Assembly: GCF_000711955.1 (NCBI RefSeq)
Contig: NZ_JONR01000016.1
Location: forward strand, 62,001-126,000
DNA length: 64,000 bases
Direction of reading: 5' to 3'
DNA from: Nevskia soli DSM 19509
GTDB taxonomy: Bacteria > Pseudomonadota > Gammaproteobacteria > Nevskiales > Nevskiaceae
The notes under the pieces were generated by a model. The model was not told where the DNA came from, ran no database searches, and was given only the letters and a program-made list of their open reading frames with translations. The position numbers and the translations under genes are program-made. Positions 47,411 to 56,722 of the stretch are shown piece by piece. The first letter of the stretch is position 1; every line of letters begins with the position of its first letter.

Positions 47411-48235
47411 CTAGGGTTTCGGCGTTACCAGCCGCTGCGCATCGACGTGGGCGCCGAACCAGTAGACGCCCCAGTGCACATGCGGGCCGGTGGCGCGGCC
47501 GGTCATGCCGGAGAGGGCGATGACCTGCCCGCGCTGCACGCGGTCACCCGGCTTCACCAGCAATTTCGACAGATGCACCACCACCGAGGACAGGCCGTGG
47601 CCATGGTCGACGATGATGGTGCCGCCGGTGAAGTAGAGGTCCGGCTCGGCCAGGGCGATGATGCCGCCCTCCGGCGCATGCACCGGGGTGCCGATCGGTA
47701 CCGCCACGTCCACGCCGTAGTGCGCCTGCTTGGGCTCGCCGTTGAGGATGCGCTGGCTGCCGAAGATGCCGGAGACGCGGCCCTTGGCCGGCCACACGAA
47801 GGGCTGGACGAAATCGTCGATGGCGGTGTCGCGCTCGTGCGCGGCCTTGATCAGCACGGCCTCGTCGGCGATGCGCTGCTCGGTTTCCGGCGGCGGATTG
47901 ACCAGCCTGGGCGGCAGGCCTTCGATGCGCTGGATCTGCCAGTCGCGCTTGCGCACGGTGTAGTGCTTCACCACCTCGGCCCGCCCGGGGAGGGTCACGC
48001 CCAGCACGGCGTCCGGCCCGGCATCACGGTCGAAGCCGAAGACGAAATCACCCTTGGCGGTGAGCAGGAGCCTGCGGCCGTCGAGCGTTACCTTTGCTGC
48101 GGGATCGGCCTTTCCGAGCACCACCGCCCCCTGCTCGAAGGCACCGCGCAAGGTGACGGGCAGCTCGGGAGCCGCCGCCGCCACTCCGGCACCAAGCGCC
48201 AGAACGGCGGCGGCCAGCAGCCGGCGCGGGCTCAA
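47411..48235 (-). CDS. M23 (LytM-type) metallopeptidase, exported
   Basis: 274 residues. Signal peptide about 1-22 (LLAAAVLALGAGVAAAA), then a beta-strand domain and the M23 domain: HYGVDVAVPIGTPVHAPEGG (first zinc His and Asp near 190), IIVDHGHGLSSVVVHLSKL and the HVHWGVYWFG motif near 250, so the zinc site is complete. The start TTG 48235 overlaps the thrS stop (TTGA), so translation is coupled to thrS; the frame stays open into thrS without a better start. A cell-wall endopeptidase or divisome regulator of the LytM type. Confidence 0.88.
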   Translation of the reverse strand: MSPRRLLAAAVLALGAGVAAAAPELPVTLRGAFEQGAVVLGKADPAAKVTLDGRRLLLTAKGDFVFGFDRDAGPDAVLGVTLPGRAEVVKHYTVRKRDWQIQRIEGLPPRLVNPPPETEQRIADEAVLIKAAHERDTAIDDFVQPFVWPAKGRVSGIFGSQRILNGEPKQAHYGVDVAVPIGTPVHAPEGGIIALAEPDLYFTGGTIIVDHGHGLSSVVVHLSKLLVKPGDRVQRGQVIALSGMTGRATGPHVHWGVYWFGAHVDAQRLVTPKP

Positions 48236-50151
48236 CGTTGCGGCGCGGCTTCGGCGGCGAGCCGGGCGACGGCTTCCGCCAGCGGCAGGCTCTCCTGCCT
48301 CTCCGAGCCGAGGCGGCGCAAGGTCACGGTCTTCTCTTCGGCCTCCCTGCGTCCGACCACCACGATGACCGGCACCTTCTGCAGCGAGTGCTCGCGGATC
48401 TTGAGCGTGATCTTCTCGTTGCGCAGGTCGGCCTCGACGCGCAGGCCCGCGGCGTCGAGCGCGGCGGCGGCCTCGCGCGCATAGGCATCCGCGTCGGAGA
48501 CGATCGGTGCGACGACCACCTGCACCGGAGCCAGCCACAGCGGCATGGCGCCCGCGTGGTGCTCGAGCAGGATGCCGATGAAGCGCTCCATCGAGCCGAC
48601 GATGGCGCGATGCAGCATCACCGGGATCTGGCGGCTGGAATGCTCGTCGATATAGCTGGCGCCGAGCCGCTCCGGCATCATGAAATCGACCTGCATGGTG
48701 CCGACCTGCCAGGCGCGGCCGATCGAATCGCGCAGGTGGTACTCGATCTTGGGGCCGTAGAACGCGCCTTCGCCGGCCAGCTCGGTCCACTCCACGCCGG
48801 CACTGCGCAAGGCCGCGCGCAGCGCGTCCTCGGCGCGATCCCAGGTGGCGTCGTCGCCGATGCGCTTGTCCGGGCGCAGCGCGATCTTGATGTCGATATC
48901 GCCAAAGCCGAAATCGGAGTAAACCTCCATCGCCTGGCGATGGAACGCGGTGACTTCGGATTCCACCTGCTCCGGCATGCAGAAGATGTGGCCGTCATCC
49001 TGGGTGAAGGCGCGCACGCGCATGATGCCGTGCAGCGCGCCGCTGGGCTCGTTGCGGTGGCAGCCGCCGAACTCGGCGTAACGGATCGGCAGGTCGCGGT
49101 AGCTGTGCAGATTGGCGTTGTAGATCTGCACGTGCCCCGGGCAGTTCATCGGCTTCACGGCGTAGGTGCGCTTTTCCGATTCCGTGAAGAACATGTTGTT
49201 CTGGTAGTTGTCCCAGTGCCCGGACTTCTTCCACAGGCTCACGTCCATGATTTGCGGACCGCGCACCTCCTGGTAGCCACTGCGCTTGTAGACGCCGCGC
49301 ACGTAGCGCTCCACGGCCTGCCAGATGGCCCAGCCCTTGGGGTGCCAGAACACCATGCCCGGCGCCTCTTCCTGCTGATGGAACAGGTCGAGCTGCCTGG
49401 CCAGGCGGCGGTGGTCGCGCTTCTCCGCCTCCTCGACCATGTGCAGGTAGTCCTTCAGCTCCTGCTCGGTGGCGAAGGCCACGCCGTAGATGCGCTGCAG
49501 CTGCGCGTTGTTGGCGTCGCCGCGCCAGTAGGCGCCGCCCACCTTGGTCAGCTTGAAAGCCGTGCCGAGCTTGCCGGTGGAAGCCAGGTGCGGGCCCAGG
49601 CACATGTCCAGCCAGGTGTCGCCCTGGCGGTAGATGGTCAGTTCCTCGTCGGCCTTGATGCCGTCGCGGATCCACTCGGCCTTGAATTTCTCGCCGGCCT
49701 TGTCGAAGAATTTCACCGCCTCGTCATGCGGCCAGACCTCGCGCCTGATCGGCAGGTCGCGCTTGACGATCTCGCGCATGCGCTCCTCGATCTGCTGCAG
49801 ATCGGCTTCCGTGAACGGCTCGCTGCGGGCGAAGTCGTAATAGAAGCCTGTGTCCGTGGCAGGACCGAAGGTGACCTGGGTGCCGGGGAACAGCTCCTGC
49901 ACCGCCTGCGCCAGCACATGGGCGGCGTCGTGGCGGATCACTTCGAGCGCTTCCGGCTTGTCGCGCGTGACGATCTCGAACTTCGCGTCGCGGTCGATCG
50001 GCCGGGTCAGGTCCCACAGCTCGCCGTTGACCTTGACCACCGCGGCCTTCTTGGCCAGGCCCGGGCTGATGCCCTGGGCGATCTGCAGGCCCGTCGGCGG
50101 GGCCTCGAACGTTTTCTGGTTCCCGTCCGGGAACGTGATTTGAATCGACAT
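48232..50151 (-). CDS. thrS: Threonyl-tRNA synthetase
   Basis: 639 residues, standard. TGS domain (MSIQITFPDGNQKTFEAP), editing domain (HDAAHVLAQAVQELFP; VRMCLGPHL-like MCLGPHL), catalytic core with zinc ligands in MNCPGHV near 334, class II motif 2 (RYAEFGGCHRNEPSGALHGIMRVRAFTQDDGHIFC), motif 3 (IGSMERF-like VGSMERFIGILLEHHAG), and anticodon-binding domain (APVQVVVAPI). The next gene in most Gammaproteobacteria, infC, is not present; the LytM peptidase takes its place. Start ATG 50151. Confidence 0.97.
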   Translation of the reverse strand: MSIQITFPDGNQKTFEAPPTGLQIAQGISPGLAKKAAVVKVNGELWDLTRPIDRDAKFEIVTRDKPEALEVIRHDAAHVLAQAVQELFPGTQVTFGPATDTGFYYDFARSEPFTEADLQQIEERMREIVKRDLPIRREVWPHDEAVKFFDKAGEKFKAEWIRDGIKADEELTIYRQGDTWLDMCLGPHLASTGKLGTAFKLTKVGGAYWRGDANNAQLQRIYGVAFATEQELKDYLHMVEEAEKRDHRRLARQLDLFHQQEEAPGMVFWHPKGWAIWQAVERYVRGVYKRSGYQEVRGPQIMDVSLWKKSGHWDNYQNNMFFTESEKRTYAVKPMNCPGHVQIYNANLHSYRDLPIRYAEFGGCHRNEPSGALHGIMRVRAFTQDDGHIFCMPEQVESEVTAFHRQAMEVYSDFGFGDIDIKIALRPDKRIGDDATWDRAEDALRAALRSAGVEWTELAGEGAFYGPKIEYHLRDSIGRAWQVGTMQVDFMMPERLGASYIDEHSSRQIPVMLHRAIVGSMERFIGILLEHHAGAMPLWLAPVQVVVAPIVSDADAYAREAAAALDAAGLRVEADLRNEKITLKIREHSLQKVPVIVVVGRREAEEKTVTLRRLGSERQESLPLAEAVARLAAEAAPQR

Positions 50152-50180
50152 GATCCGGTATTCCGTTTCTGCTGCTTTAT

Positions 50181-51611
50181 TCAGGATTTATTGCGGACGT
50201 AGCTCACGGCGGCTGCCAGCCGCGCAAGAGTTCGCTCGCGTCCCAGCAGGAGCAGGGTCTGGTCGATCGGCGGAGAGATGGCCATGCCGGCAATGGCGAC
50301 GCGGATCGGCTGCGCCACCTTGCCCAGGCCCAGGCCCTTGCCTTCGGCGAAGCCGTTGACGGTTTCGTGCAGCGCCAGCGCGGTCCACTCGGGCAGCGCT
50401 TCAAGCCGCGCGCGCAGTTCGTCCAGCAGCGCGGCGCCGTCCGCCGTCAGGTGCTTGGCGGCGTCCTTCTCGTTGTAGCCTTCGAGTTCGGCGAAGAAGA
50501 ATTTGGACTTCTCGGCCATTTCCACCAGGGTCTTGCAGCGCTCGCGCTGCTGCTCGATCACCACGGCCAGCGCCGGGCCCTTGGCCGGATCGACGCCGAT
50601 GCGGCGCAGGTGCCAGTCGAATTCCGGCGCGACGTGCAGCGGGTCGGCGGTCTTCAGGTACTGGTGATTGACCCAGATGGCCTTTTCCATGTCGAAGCGC
50701 GCCGGCGCCTTCTGCACCTTGGTGATGTCGAACATCTCCAGCATCTCGGCGTGGCTGAACAGTTCCTGGTCGCCGTGGCTCCAGCCCAGGCGCACCAGGT
50801 AGTTGAGCAGCGCCTCCGGCAGGAAGCCGAGGGCGCGGTACTCGATCACGCCGACCGCGCCGTGGCGCTTGGATAATTTCACCCCGTCCGCGCCGAGGAT
50901 CATCGGCACGTGCGCGTAGGCCGGCGGCTCGGCGCCGAGGGCCTTGAGGATGTTGATCTGGCGCGGGGTGTTGTTGACGTGGTCGTCGCCGCGGATGACG
51001 TGGGTGATGCCCATGTCCCAGTCGTCCACCACCACGCAGAAGTTGTAGGTGGGCGTGCCGTCGCCGCGGGCGATGATCAGGTCATCCAGCTCGGTGTTCT
51101 GGAAGCTGATCGGGCCCTTGATCAGGTCGTCGACCAGCACCTCGCCTTCCTGCGGATTGCGGAAGCGCACCACCGGCCGCACGCCTTCCGGACGCTCCGG
51201 CAGGATCTTGCCCGGCTCCGGGCGCCAGCGGCCGTCGTAGCGCGGCTTTTCCTTGCGGGCCATCTGCGCGGCGCGCATCGCGTCGAGCTCTTCCTTGGAG
51301 CAATAGCAGTGGTAGGCGGTGCCGGCTTCCAGCATCTGCTCGATCACCTCCTTGTAGCGGTCGAAGCGCTGGGTCTGGAATACCGGCTCGACGTCGGACG
51401 GCAGGCCGAGCCAGTCCAGGCCCTCGAAAATGGCCTTCACCGCGTCCTCGCTGGAGCGCTCCAGGTCGGTGTCCTCGATGCGCAGCAGGTACTTGCCCCC
51501 GTGCCGCTTGGCATACAGGTAGCTGAACAACGCCGTGCGCGCACCACCGATGTGCAGATAGCCGGTGGGACTGGGGGCGAAGCGCGTGACAACCGAGGGC
51601 GATACTGACAT
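50181..51611 (-). CDS. gltX: Glutamyl-tRNA synthetase
   Basis: 476 residues. HIGH-type motif SPTGYLHIGGARTAL near residue 10, RGDDHVNNTPRQ, and KMSKS-type KLSKRHGA near 245. The zinc-ribbon second Cys set is absent (YDGRW instead of YDGRC), so it is the zinc-free form. It follows thrS in opposite orientation order, upstream by 29 bases, on the same strand. ATG 51611 is preferred over an in-frame GTG at 51629. Confidence 0.96.
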   Translation of the reverse strand: MSVSPSVVTRFAPSPTGYLHIGGARTALFSYLYAKRHGGKYLLRIEDTDLERSSEDAVKAIFEGLDWLGLPSDVEPVFQTQRFDRYKEVIEQMLEAGTAYHCYCSKEELDAMRAAQMARKEKPRYDGRWRPEPGKILPERPEGVRPVVRFRNPQEGEVLVDDLIKGPISFQNTELDDLIIARGDGTPTYNFCVVVDDWDMGITHVIRGDDHVNNTPRQINILKALGAEPPAYAHVPMILGADGVKLSKRHGAVGVIEYRALGFLPEALLNYLVRLGWSHGDQELFSHAEMLEMFDITKVQKAPARFDMEKAIWVNHQYLKTADPLHVAPEFDWHLRRIGVDPAKGPALAVVIEQQRERCKTLVEMAEKSKFFFAELEGYNEKDAAKHLTADGAALLDELRARLEALPEWTALALHETVNGFAEGKGLGLGKVAQPIRVAIAGMAISPPIDQTLLLLGRERTLARLAAAVSYVRNKS

Positions 51612-51689
51612 GGGCGAGGATTGGGGCACAGCCGCGGAAAGGCGCCGATTTTAACCCATCGAGGGCTTACGCCCCGTGTAGCAGCCCGC

Positions 51690-52238
51690 TTATTGCGCCT
51701 TGCCGGTCTCGACGTAGCCCTTGAGGCGGCTGAACTGCTCGTTCAGCACCGCGTCCACGTCCGGCGCCCAGGCGGTCCAGCCGCCCTTGGTGTAACCGCT
51801 GACGCTGTAGACCCAGGTCAGCTCGGTGCCGTCGTCCTTGGGGTTGAGGGTCAGGGCCAGGTTGCCGATGGCGGCCTCGGTCTGCAGCGGGCCGAGAGCG
51901 CCGTTCAGGCGCAATTCCTTGCCCGGCGCGGCGTAGACCACCACCATGTGCTGCGCACCGCCGCCGTTTTCCAGCTTCTCGCAGAAACAGCCGCCGGGCT
52001 TGGTGGACAGGCTCAGGTTGGCCGAATTACCGGACCAGGTGTGCTCGGGATTCCACCACTTGCCCACCTTGGAGAAGGCGGCGTAGACCTTGGCCGGCGG
52101 CGCCGCCACGGTCAGGGTGGTCTTGACCTGGAAGCCGGTGGCGTCGGCATTGAGCACGTCGGCGCGGGTCGGGCCGGCCAGGAACACCGCGGCTGCTAAA
52201 ATGCCCGCCGTTGAATGAATCGCCCTGCTGTAGCGCAT
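51690..52238 (-). CDS. Exported SRPBCC/START-domain protein
   Basis: 182 residues. Signal peptide about 1-28 (TAGILAAAVFLAGPTRA). The mature part is one SRPBCC fold: TTLTVAAPPAKVYAAFSKVGKWWNPEHTWSG at the start and YVETGKAQ at the end. The Hsp90-activator-like subfamily. ATG 52238 has GGGAGACAGCG upstream. It binds a hydrophobic ligand presumably; nothing more can be said. It is divergent from the QueD-like gene, 33 bases apart. Confidence 0.82.
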   Translation of the reverse strand: MRYSRAIHSTAGILAAAVFLAGPTRADVLNADATGFQVKTTLTVAAPPAKVYAAFSKVGKWWNPEHTWSGNSANLSLSTKPGGCFCEKLENGGGAQHMVVVYAAPGKELRLNGALGPLQTEAAIGNLALTLNPKDDGTELTWVYSVSGYTKGGWTAWAPDVDAVLNEQFSRLKGYVETGKAQ

Positions 52239-52271
52239 CGCTGTCTCCCGATTTCTCCGCAACATGATGAC

Positions 52272-53135
52272 ATGACCCGCCTTTTCGTCGAACAGCTGAC
52301 CGTGATCGACTGCGCCTATCTGGACGCGCAGCGCGGGCTGGTGGGCGAAAGCTGGATCGTCGACATCGAGCTGGACGGCGATCTGGACGACCAGTCGATG
52401 GTGCTGGATTTCGGCGAGGTGAAGAAGCGCCTGAAGCGCGCGCTGGACGGCAGCGCCGACCACACCATGATCGTGCCGGCACGCCACCCGGGCCTGAAGC
52501 TGCACCGCGGCAGTGTGCGCACCAGCCTGGAATTCCAGGGGCCGGTCGCCGGTCCGATCGAGCACCATGCGCCGCCTCAGGCCCTGACCCTGCTCGATGC
52601 CGAAGCGGTCAGCGGCGAGGCCCTGGCGGCGCATCTGCAGCCGATCCTGGCGCAGGAAGTGCCTGCCAATGTGGCGCAGGTGCGTCTGCGGCTGCGCCAT
52701 GAGCGCATCGACGGGGACTATTACCACTACACGCACGGCCTGAAGAAGCATGCCGGCCACTGCCAGCGCATCGCCCACGGCCACCGTTCGCGCCTGGAGA
52801 TCCATCTCGACGGGCGGCGCGAAGCGGCCCTGGAAGCGCAGTGGGCGCGGCGCTGGCGCGACATCTACCTGGGCACGCGCGAGGACCTGGTGCGGCGGCA
52901 GAACGGCCGGCTGCGCTTCACCTACACCGCGCCCGAGGGCCTGTTCGAGCTGGAACTGCCGGAGAGCCGCTGCGACCTGCTCGACACGGATACGACGGTT
53001 GAGCGCATCGCCGAACACCTGGCGGCGCGCAGCGCCGCGCAGCACCCGGGACGCGCCATCGAAGTGCGGGCCTACGAGGGCGTGATGAAGGGCGCCGTGG
53101 CGAACGCGCAGGCTCCGGACTTGTCCAAGGCTTGA
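52272..53135 (+). CDS. Tandem 6-pyruvoyl-tetrahydropterin synthase/QueD-like protein
   Basis: 287 residues, about twice a QueD. The N-terminal half has the T-fold part DDQSMVLDFGEVKKRLKRAL with SADHTMIVP, but its first zinc-His is missing (CAYLD in place of AAH). The second half has KKHAGHCQRIAHGHRSRLEI, a His, Cys and His-Gly-His set that could bind zinc. It looks like a two-copy fold with one active site. Such two-domain paralogues are annotated 6-carboxytetrahydropterin synthase in relatives (from memory). Its pathway is not clear here; no other queuosine gene is near. ATG 52272 is chosen from several near ATGs. Confidence 0.68.
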   Translation: MTRLFVEQLTVIDCAYLDAQRGLVGESWIVDIELDGDLDDQSMVLDFGEVKKRLKRALDGSADHTMIVPARHPGLKLHRGSVRTSLEFQGPVAGPIEHHAPPQALTLLDAEAVSGEALAAHLQPILAQEVPANVAQVRLRLRHERIDGDYYHYTHGLKKHAGHCQRIAHGHRSRLEIHLDGRREAALEAQWARRWRDIYLGTREDLVRRQNGRLRFTYTAPEGLFELELPESRCDLLDTDTTVERIAEHLAARSAAQHPGRAIEVRAYEGVMKGAVANAQAPDLSKA

Positions 53136-53202
53136 CGGCCGCCCCGTATTTTTCGTTCCGGGCATTTGCCGGACGGCGGGCAACAGCGGCAGGATGAGGA
53201 TC

Positions 53203-53625
53203 ATGAAGCGCGGCATGCGATTGCACACCCTGATGGCGTCGGCCCTGTGCCTGCTGGCGGCGGGTTGCGCCACGCAGGCACCGACACCTGAAGACCGCGT
53301 CATCGGCTACCCGGGCTACATCTACTACGACCCGTTCTGGGGGCCGTATTACGACTCGCTGGTCTGGAACGGTTATCCGTATGACGGGGTTTGCAGCCCC
53401 TTCTGCGGCGGCTTCTATGGCGTTTATTACGGCGGCTACTACGGTTATCCGGGCTATTACCACGGCGGTTACCACCATGGTGGCCACTACGGGTATCCGG
53501 GGCCGGGCTGGCCGCATCCGCCCTGGCACGGCGGCCCGGCTTACCACCCGCCGGGGCATTTTGGCGGCCCGGGCGGGCATCACCCCATGCCGAGCCATTC
53601 TTTCAGCCATTCCCGCTCGCGCTAA
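53203..53625 (+). CDS. Gly/Tyr/His-rich exported lipoprotein
   Basis: 140 residues. Lipobox LLAAGC (Cys near 21), then a low-complexity mature part dense in Gly-Tyr and His (YYGYPGYYHGGYHHGGHYGY, PHPPWHGGP, HFGGPGGHHPMP). Two Cys flank SPF near residue 65. The composition resembles metal-binding or surface-adhesive proteins, but no family is recognised. ATG 53203 has GAGG five bases upstream; 53194 is the alternative. Confidence 0.75.
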   Translation: MKRGMRLHTLMASALCLLAAGCATQAPTPEDRVIGYPGYIYYDPFWGPYYDSLVWNGYPYDGVCSPFCGGFYGVYYGGYYGYPGYYHGGYHHGGHYGYPGPGWPHPPWHGGPAYHPPGHFGGPGGHHPMPSHSFSHSRSR

Positions 53626-53728
53626 CCAGCCTTTTCCGGGGATTCTCCAAAGGGGATGGCAGGCCGGGCCATGCCGGAAACCACCCCCTTTATGCTATAA
53701 AGACGCCCCCGCAATACCCCCGCCCGCC

Positions 53729-54217
53729 ATGAGCAACCAGGCCGAAACCAGCGTTCCCTTCTCCGCCCGCGTCTCGATCGAACAGGTCGAGGAAGGCACC
53801 GAGCTGGCGCCGAAGTTCGACGAACACGGCCTCATCGCCTGCGTCACCACCGCCGCCGGCAGCGGCGAGGTGCTGATGCTGGGTTACATGAACCAGGAAG
53901 CCCTGCGGCGCACCATCGCCACCGGCGAGGCGCATTACTTCTCCCGCTCGCGGCAGGTGCTGTGGCACAAGGGCGCCACCAGCGGCCTGGTGCAGAAAGT
54001 GGTGGAGCTGCGCATCGACGACGACCAGGACGCGGTATGGCTGCGGGTGGAGATTCCCGGCGATGCCAGCTGCCATGTCGGCTACCGCTCCTGCTTCTAC
54101 CGTTCGGTACCGGTGGGTCCCGGAGATTTCAGCCGCGTGCTGAAATTCGAGGAAAGCGAAAAGGTGTTCGATCCCAAGCAGGTCTACGGCGACGCGCCGA
54201 ATCCGACCAAGCTGTAA
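53729..54217 (+). CDS. hisI: Phosphoribosyl-AMP cyclohydrolase HisI (stand-alone)
   Basis: 162 residues. GEVLMLGYMNQEALRRTIATGEAHYFSRSRQVLWHKGATSG, RIDDDQDAVWLRVE (metal Asp cluster) and ASCHVGYRSCFYR (zinc Cys pair) are complete. It opens the phosphoribosyl-AMP ring in histidine synthesis. Unlike E. coli HisIE there is no fused HisE, and no other his gene is in view. A TATAAA box at 53696-53701 could be its promoter. The longer N-terminus (about 20 residues) is as in some Xanthomonads. Confidence 0.93.
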   Translation: MSNQAETSVPFSARVSIEQVEEGTELAPKFDEHGLIACVTTAAGSGEVLMLGYMNQEALRRTIATGEAHYFSRSRQVLWHKGATSGLVQKVVELRIDDDQDAVWLRVEIPGDASCHVGYRSCFYRSVPVGPGDFSRVLKFEESEKVFDPKQVYGDAPNPTKL

Positions 54218-54271
54218 ACCCTCCCCGGCCCTGTCTTTCGTCGGCGCTGCCGAGCAGCGCTGTTGCTGCGT

Positions 54272-56722
54272 TCACTCCAGATCCAGCGGTACCGGTTCGG
54301 CCGGCTCACGCCACAGGCGTGGGTGGTCGGCACGCCAGTCGCCCACTTCTCCGACTCCCGCCGCAGTGACCAGCACCGAGACCGCGCCGCCGTTGCCGGT
54401 CATGTGCAGCTCGGCACCCTCGCCCAGATAACGATCCACCACCGGGGCACGCGGAAAATGGAAGCGGTTGTGCCAGCCGGCGGGGAAGATCACCAGTTGC
54501 GGCTGCACGGCATCGACGAAGGGCTGGGTTGAAGATGTCTTGGACCCATGATGACCGGCGAGCAGGATGTCCGCGCGCAGCTTGTCGGGCATATCCGCCA
54601 GCAAGCGCTTTTCCATCGGCGCTTCGATGTCGGCGGGGAGCAACGCCGCGTGATCGCCGGCGCTGACGCGCAGCACACAGCCGCCGTTGTTGCGCCACCA
54701 GCGGCCTTCCCTGGTATGCGCGGGCAAGGCGGAATTGGCTTCCGGCGGTGCATCGGCGGGCGGGCTCAGGATTTCGAAGGCGACGCCGTCCCAGGCCCAG
54801 TTCTGCCCAACGCGGCAGGGCGTGGTCGAGAGCGCGCCGATCTCGCGGTCCACTTCCAGCAGGCGCCGCACCGCGGGTGCGCCGCCGCGATGGTCGAGAT
54901 CGGCGTGGGAGATGATCATCAGGTCGAGCTCGTGTACGCCCTCGCCCAGCAGGTAGGGCACGACAACCGAGCGGCCGGCGTCGGAGAGGTCTTCGAAGGC
55001 CGGACCGGCGTCGAATAGGAGGGTGTGGTGGGCGGTGCGCACGACCACCGAGAGCCCCTGCCCGACGTCGAGTGCGGTGAGCTGGAAACCCTCGCGCGGG
55101 GCGCGGTCCAGCGGCAGGAACAGGGGCAGGAAACACAGCATGGCGAAACCGCGTAGCGGCAGTCCGCGCGGGGCCAGCAGCAACACCATGCCGAGCATCG
55201 CCAGCAGCAGGAGCGCGGGCGGCGGGCTGGCAGCCACCCAAGCCTGCGGAGCGTGGGTGGCTGCCCAGCCCAGGGCCTCGCGCACCCAGTAGATGCCTTG
55301 CGCCACCCAGGTCAGCAGCGGCAAGCCAAGCGCCGGGCAGGCCCAGGCCAGTCCCAGCGACACCAGCAGGGCCGGCAGCAGCAGGGTGAACACCGGCACC
55401 ACGACGAGGTTGGCCAGCGGGCCGACCCAGCCGCCGCCCTGGAAGAAGAAGAACGTCAGCGGCAGCAGCACCAGGCTCAGGGTGAGTTGCAGCACCAGCA
55501 GCTCGCGCCAGCGGCGATGCGGCCCGAGACGGCCGGAGATGACGTAGAAAATCGCGGCCACCGCAGTAAACGACAACCACAACCCAGGACTGAGCAAGGC
55601 GAGCGGACTGGCGGCGACGATCAGCAGCCAGGCCATGGCCAGGGCGCGTGGCACCAGCGAGGGACGATCCAGCCACAGGGCGGCGAAGCCGAATAGCAGC
55701 ATCAGCAGGGCGCGCTGCGCAGGCGGCTCGAAGCCCGACATCAGCGCGTAGACGATGGCCGCCAGCACCGCGCCCAGCATCGCCGCCTTCTGCGCCGGCA
55801 AACGCAGGCATAACGCGGGGAAGGCGGACCACAGCCAGCGCAGGACGAAGAACACCGCGGCCACCACCATGCCGATGTGCAAACCGGCAATCGCCATCAG
55901 GTGACTCGTTCCGGTAATTCTGAAGGTATCCCAATCCTTTTCCTGCAGCAGCGAGCGGTCGCCAACAGCCAGTCCAGCCACCAAGCCCAGTGCGGGATTG
56001 CCGGGCAACCATTGCTCCAGGCGATCGACTACCTGCTGGCGAGCGCGCAGCAGCCAATAACCGGACTGTTCCTGGCAGGAACTGCTGTCGCGCACCGTGG
56101 CGGTGGCGCCGATGCCCTGCTCGAACAACCATTGTTCGTAGTCGTAGCCGGAAGGATTGAGCAGGCCGTGCGGTGCGCGCAGACGCAGCTTGAGACGCCA
56201 GCAATCGCCGCCGCGAAGAATCTGCTCGCCGCGATACCAGGAGACACGAATCAGCGGCGGCAGTGCGCCGCGATCGAGAGGGCTGAACAGGAAGCGCCAG
56301 TCGTGCTTGAGCGCGCGCTCCTCGGATTGCCCTTCGGCATCCTCGGCGCTGTCCTCCTTCATGCCGGCGGAGAGGCGCCGCTCCGGCAGGGAGGCGATGC
56401 GGCCTTCGACCACGACCTCATGATCGCTGTCGGCCAGGGGCCAACGGCCGTCGAGTGAGCCCTGCGCGCGCCAGGTGCTCAGCAAGATGCCGAGCAATAC
56501 CAGTGCGTAGTAGCGACGCCAGCGCCACGGCAGCAGCGCGGGCAGGCATAGCCCGACAAGCCAGGGCAGTGAAGGCAGGGAAGGCAGCGCCAGCACCGCC
56601 AGCGCACCGGCGGTGAACAGGGCAACGGCGGGCAATAGCGGATCACGCGGCGGCGCCGCGCCTGCTGCGCTTACAGCCGCTTCAGGCGGCCGCCCCACCC
56701 GCAGCAACATCCGTTGCCACAT
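54272..56722 (-). CDS. comEC: ComEC/Rec2-family DNA internalisation protein
   Basis: 816 residues. N-terminal membrane part with a ten-odd-helix competence domain (HLMAIAGLHIGMVVAAVFFVLRW near 270) and C-terminal metallo-beta-lactamase-like domain with DVGQGLSVVVRTAHHTLLFDAGP, ISHADLDHRGG near 605, and HHGSKTSS. It moves DNA through the inner membrane during transformation. ATG 56722 overlaps lolD by 41 bases, so both are co-translated; ATG 56710 is an alternative. Confidence 0.91.
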   Translation of the reverse strand: MWQRMLLRVGRPPEAAVSAAGAAPPRDPLLPAVALFTAGALAVLALPSLPSLPWLVGLCLPALLPWRWRRYYALVLLGILLSTWRAQGSLDGRWPLADSDHEVVVEGRIASLPERRLSAGMKEDSAEDAEGQSEERALKHDWRFLFSPLDRGALPPLIRVSWYRGEQILRGGDCWRLKLRLRAPHGLLNPSGYDYEQWLFEQGIGATATVRDSSSCQEQSGYWLLRARQQVVDRLEQWLPGNPALGLVAGLAVGDRSLLQEKDWDTFRITGTSHLMAIAGLHIGMVVAAVFFVLRWLWSAFPALCLRLPAQKAAMLGAVLAAIVYALMSGFEPPAQRALLMLLFGFAALWLDRPSLVPRALAMAWLLIVAASPLALLSPGLWLSFTAVAAIFYVISGRLGPHRRWRELLVLQLTLSLVLLPLTFFFFQGGGWVGPLANLVVVPVFTLLLPALLVSLGLAWACPALGLPLLTWVAQGIYWVREALGWAATHAPQAWVAASPPPALLLLAMLGMVLLLAPRGLPLRGFAMLCFLPLFLPLDRAPREGFQLTALDVGQGLSVVVRTAHHTLLFDAGPAFEDLSDAGRSVVVPYLLGEGVHELDLMIISHADLDHRGGAPAVRRLLEVDREIGALSTTPCRVGQNWAWDGVAFEILSPPADAPPEANSALPAHTREGRWWRNNGGCVLRVSAGDHAALLPADIEAPMEKRLLADMPDKLRADILLAGHHGSKTSSTQPFVDAVQPQLVIFPAGWHNRFHFPRAPVVDRYLGEGAELHMTGNGGAVSVLVTAAGVGEVGDWRADHPRLWREPAEPVPLDLE

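Noticed and set aside
48236..48790. Upstream extension of the LytM peptidase into thrS
   Set aside because: It would lack a signal peptide and overlaps thrS; TTG 48235 gives a normal exported protein.
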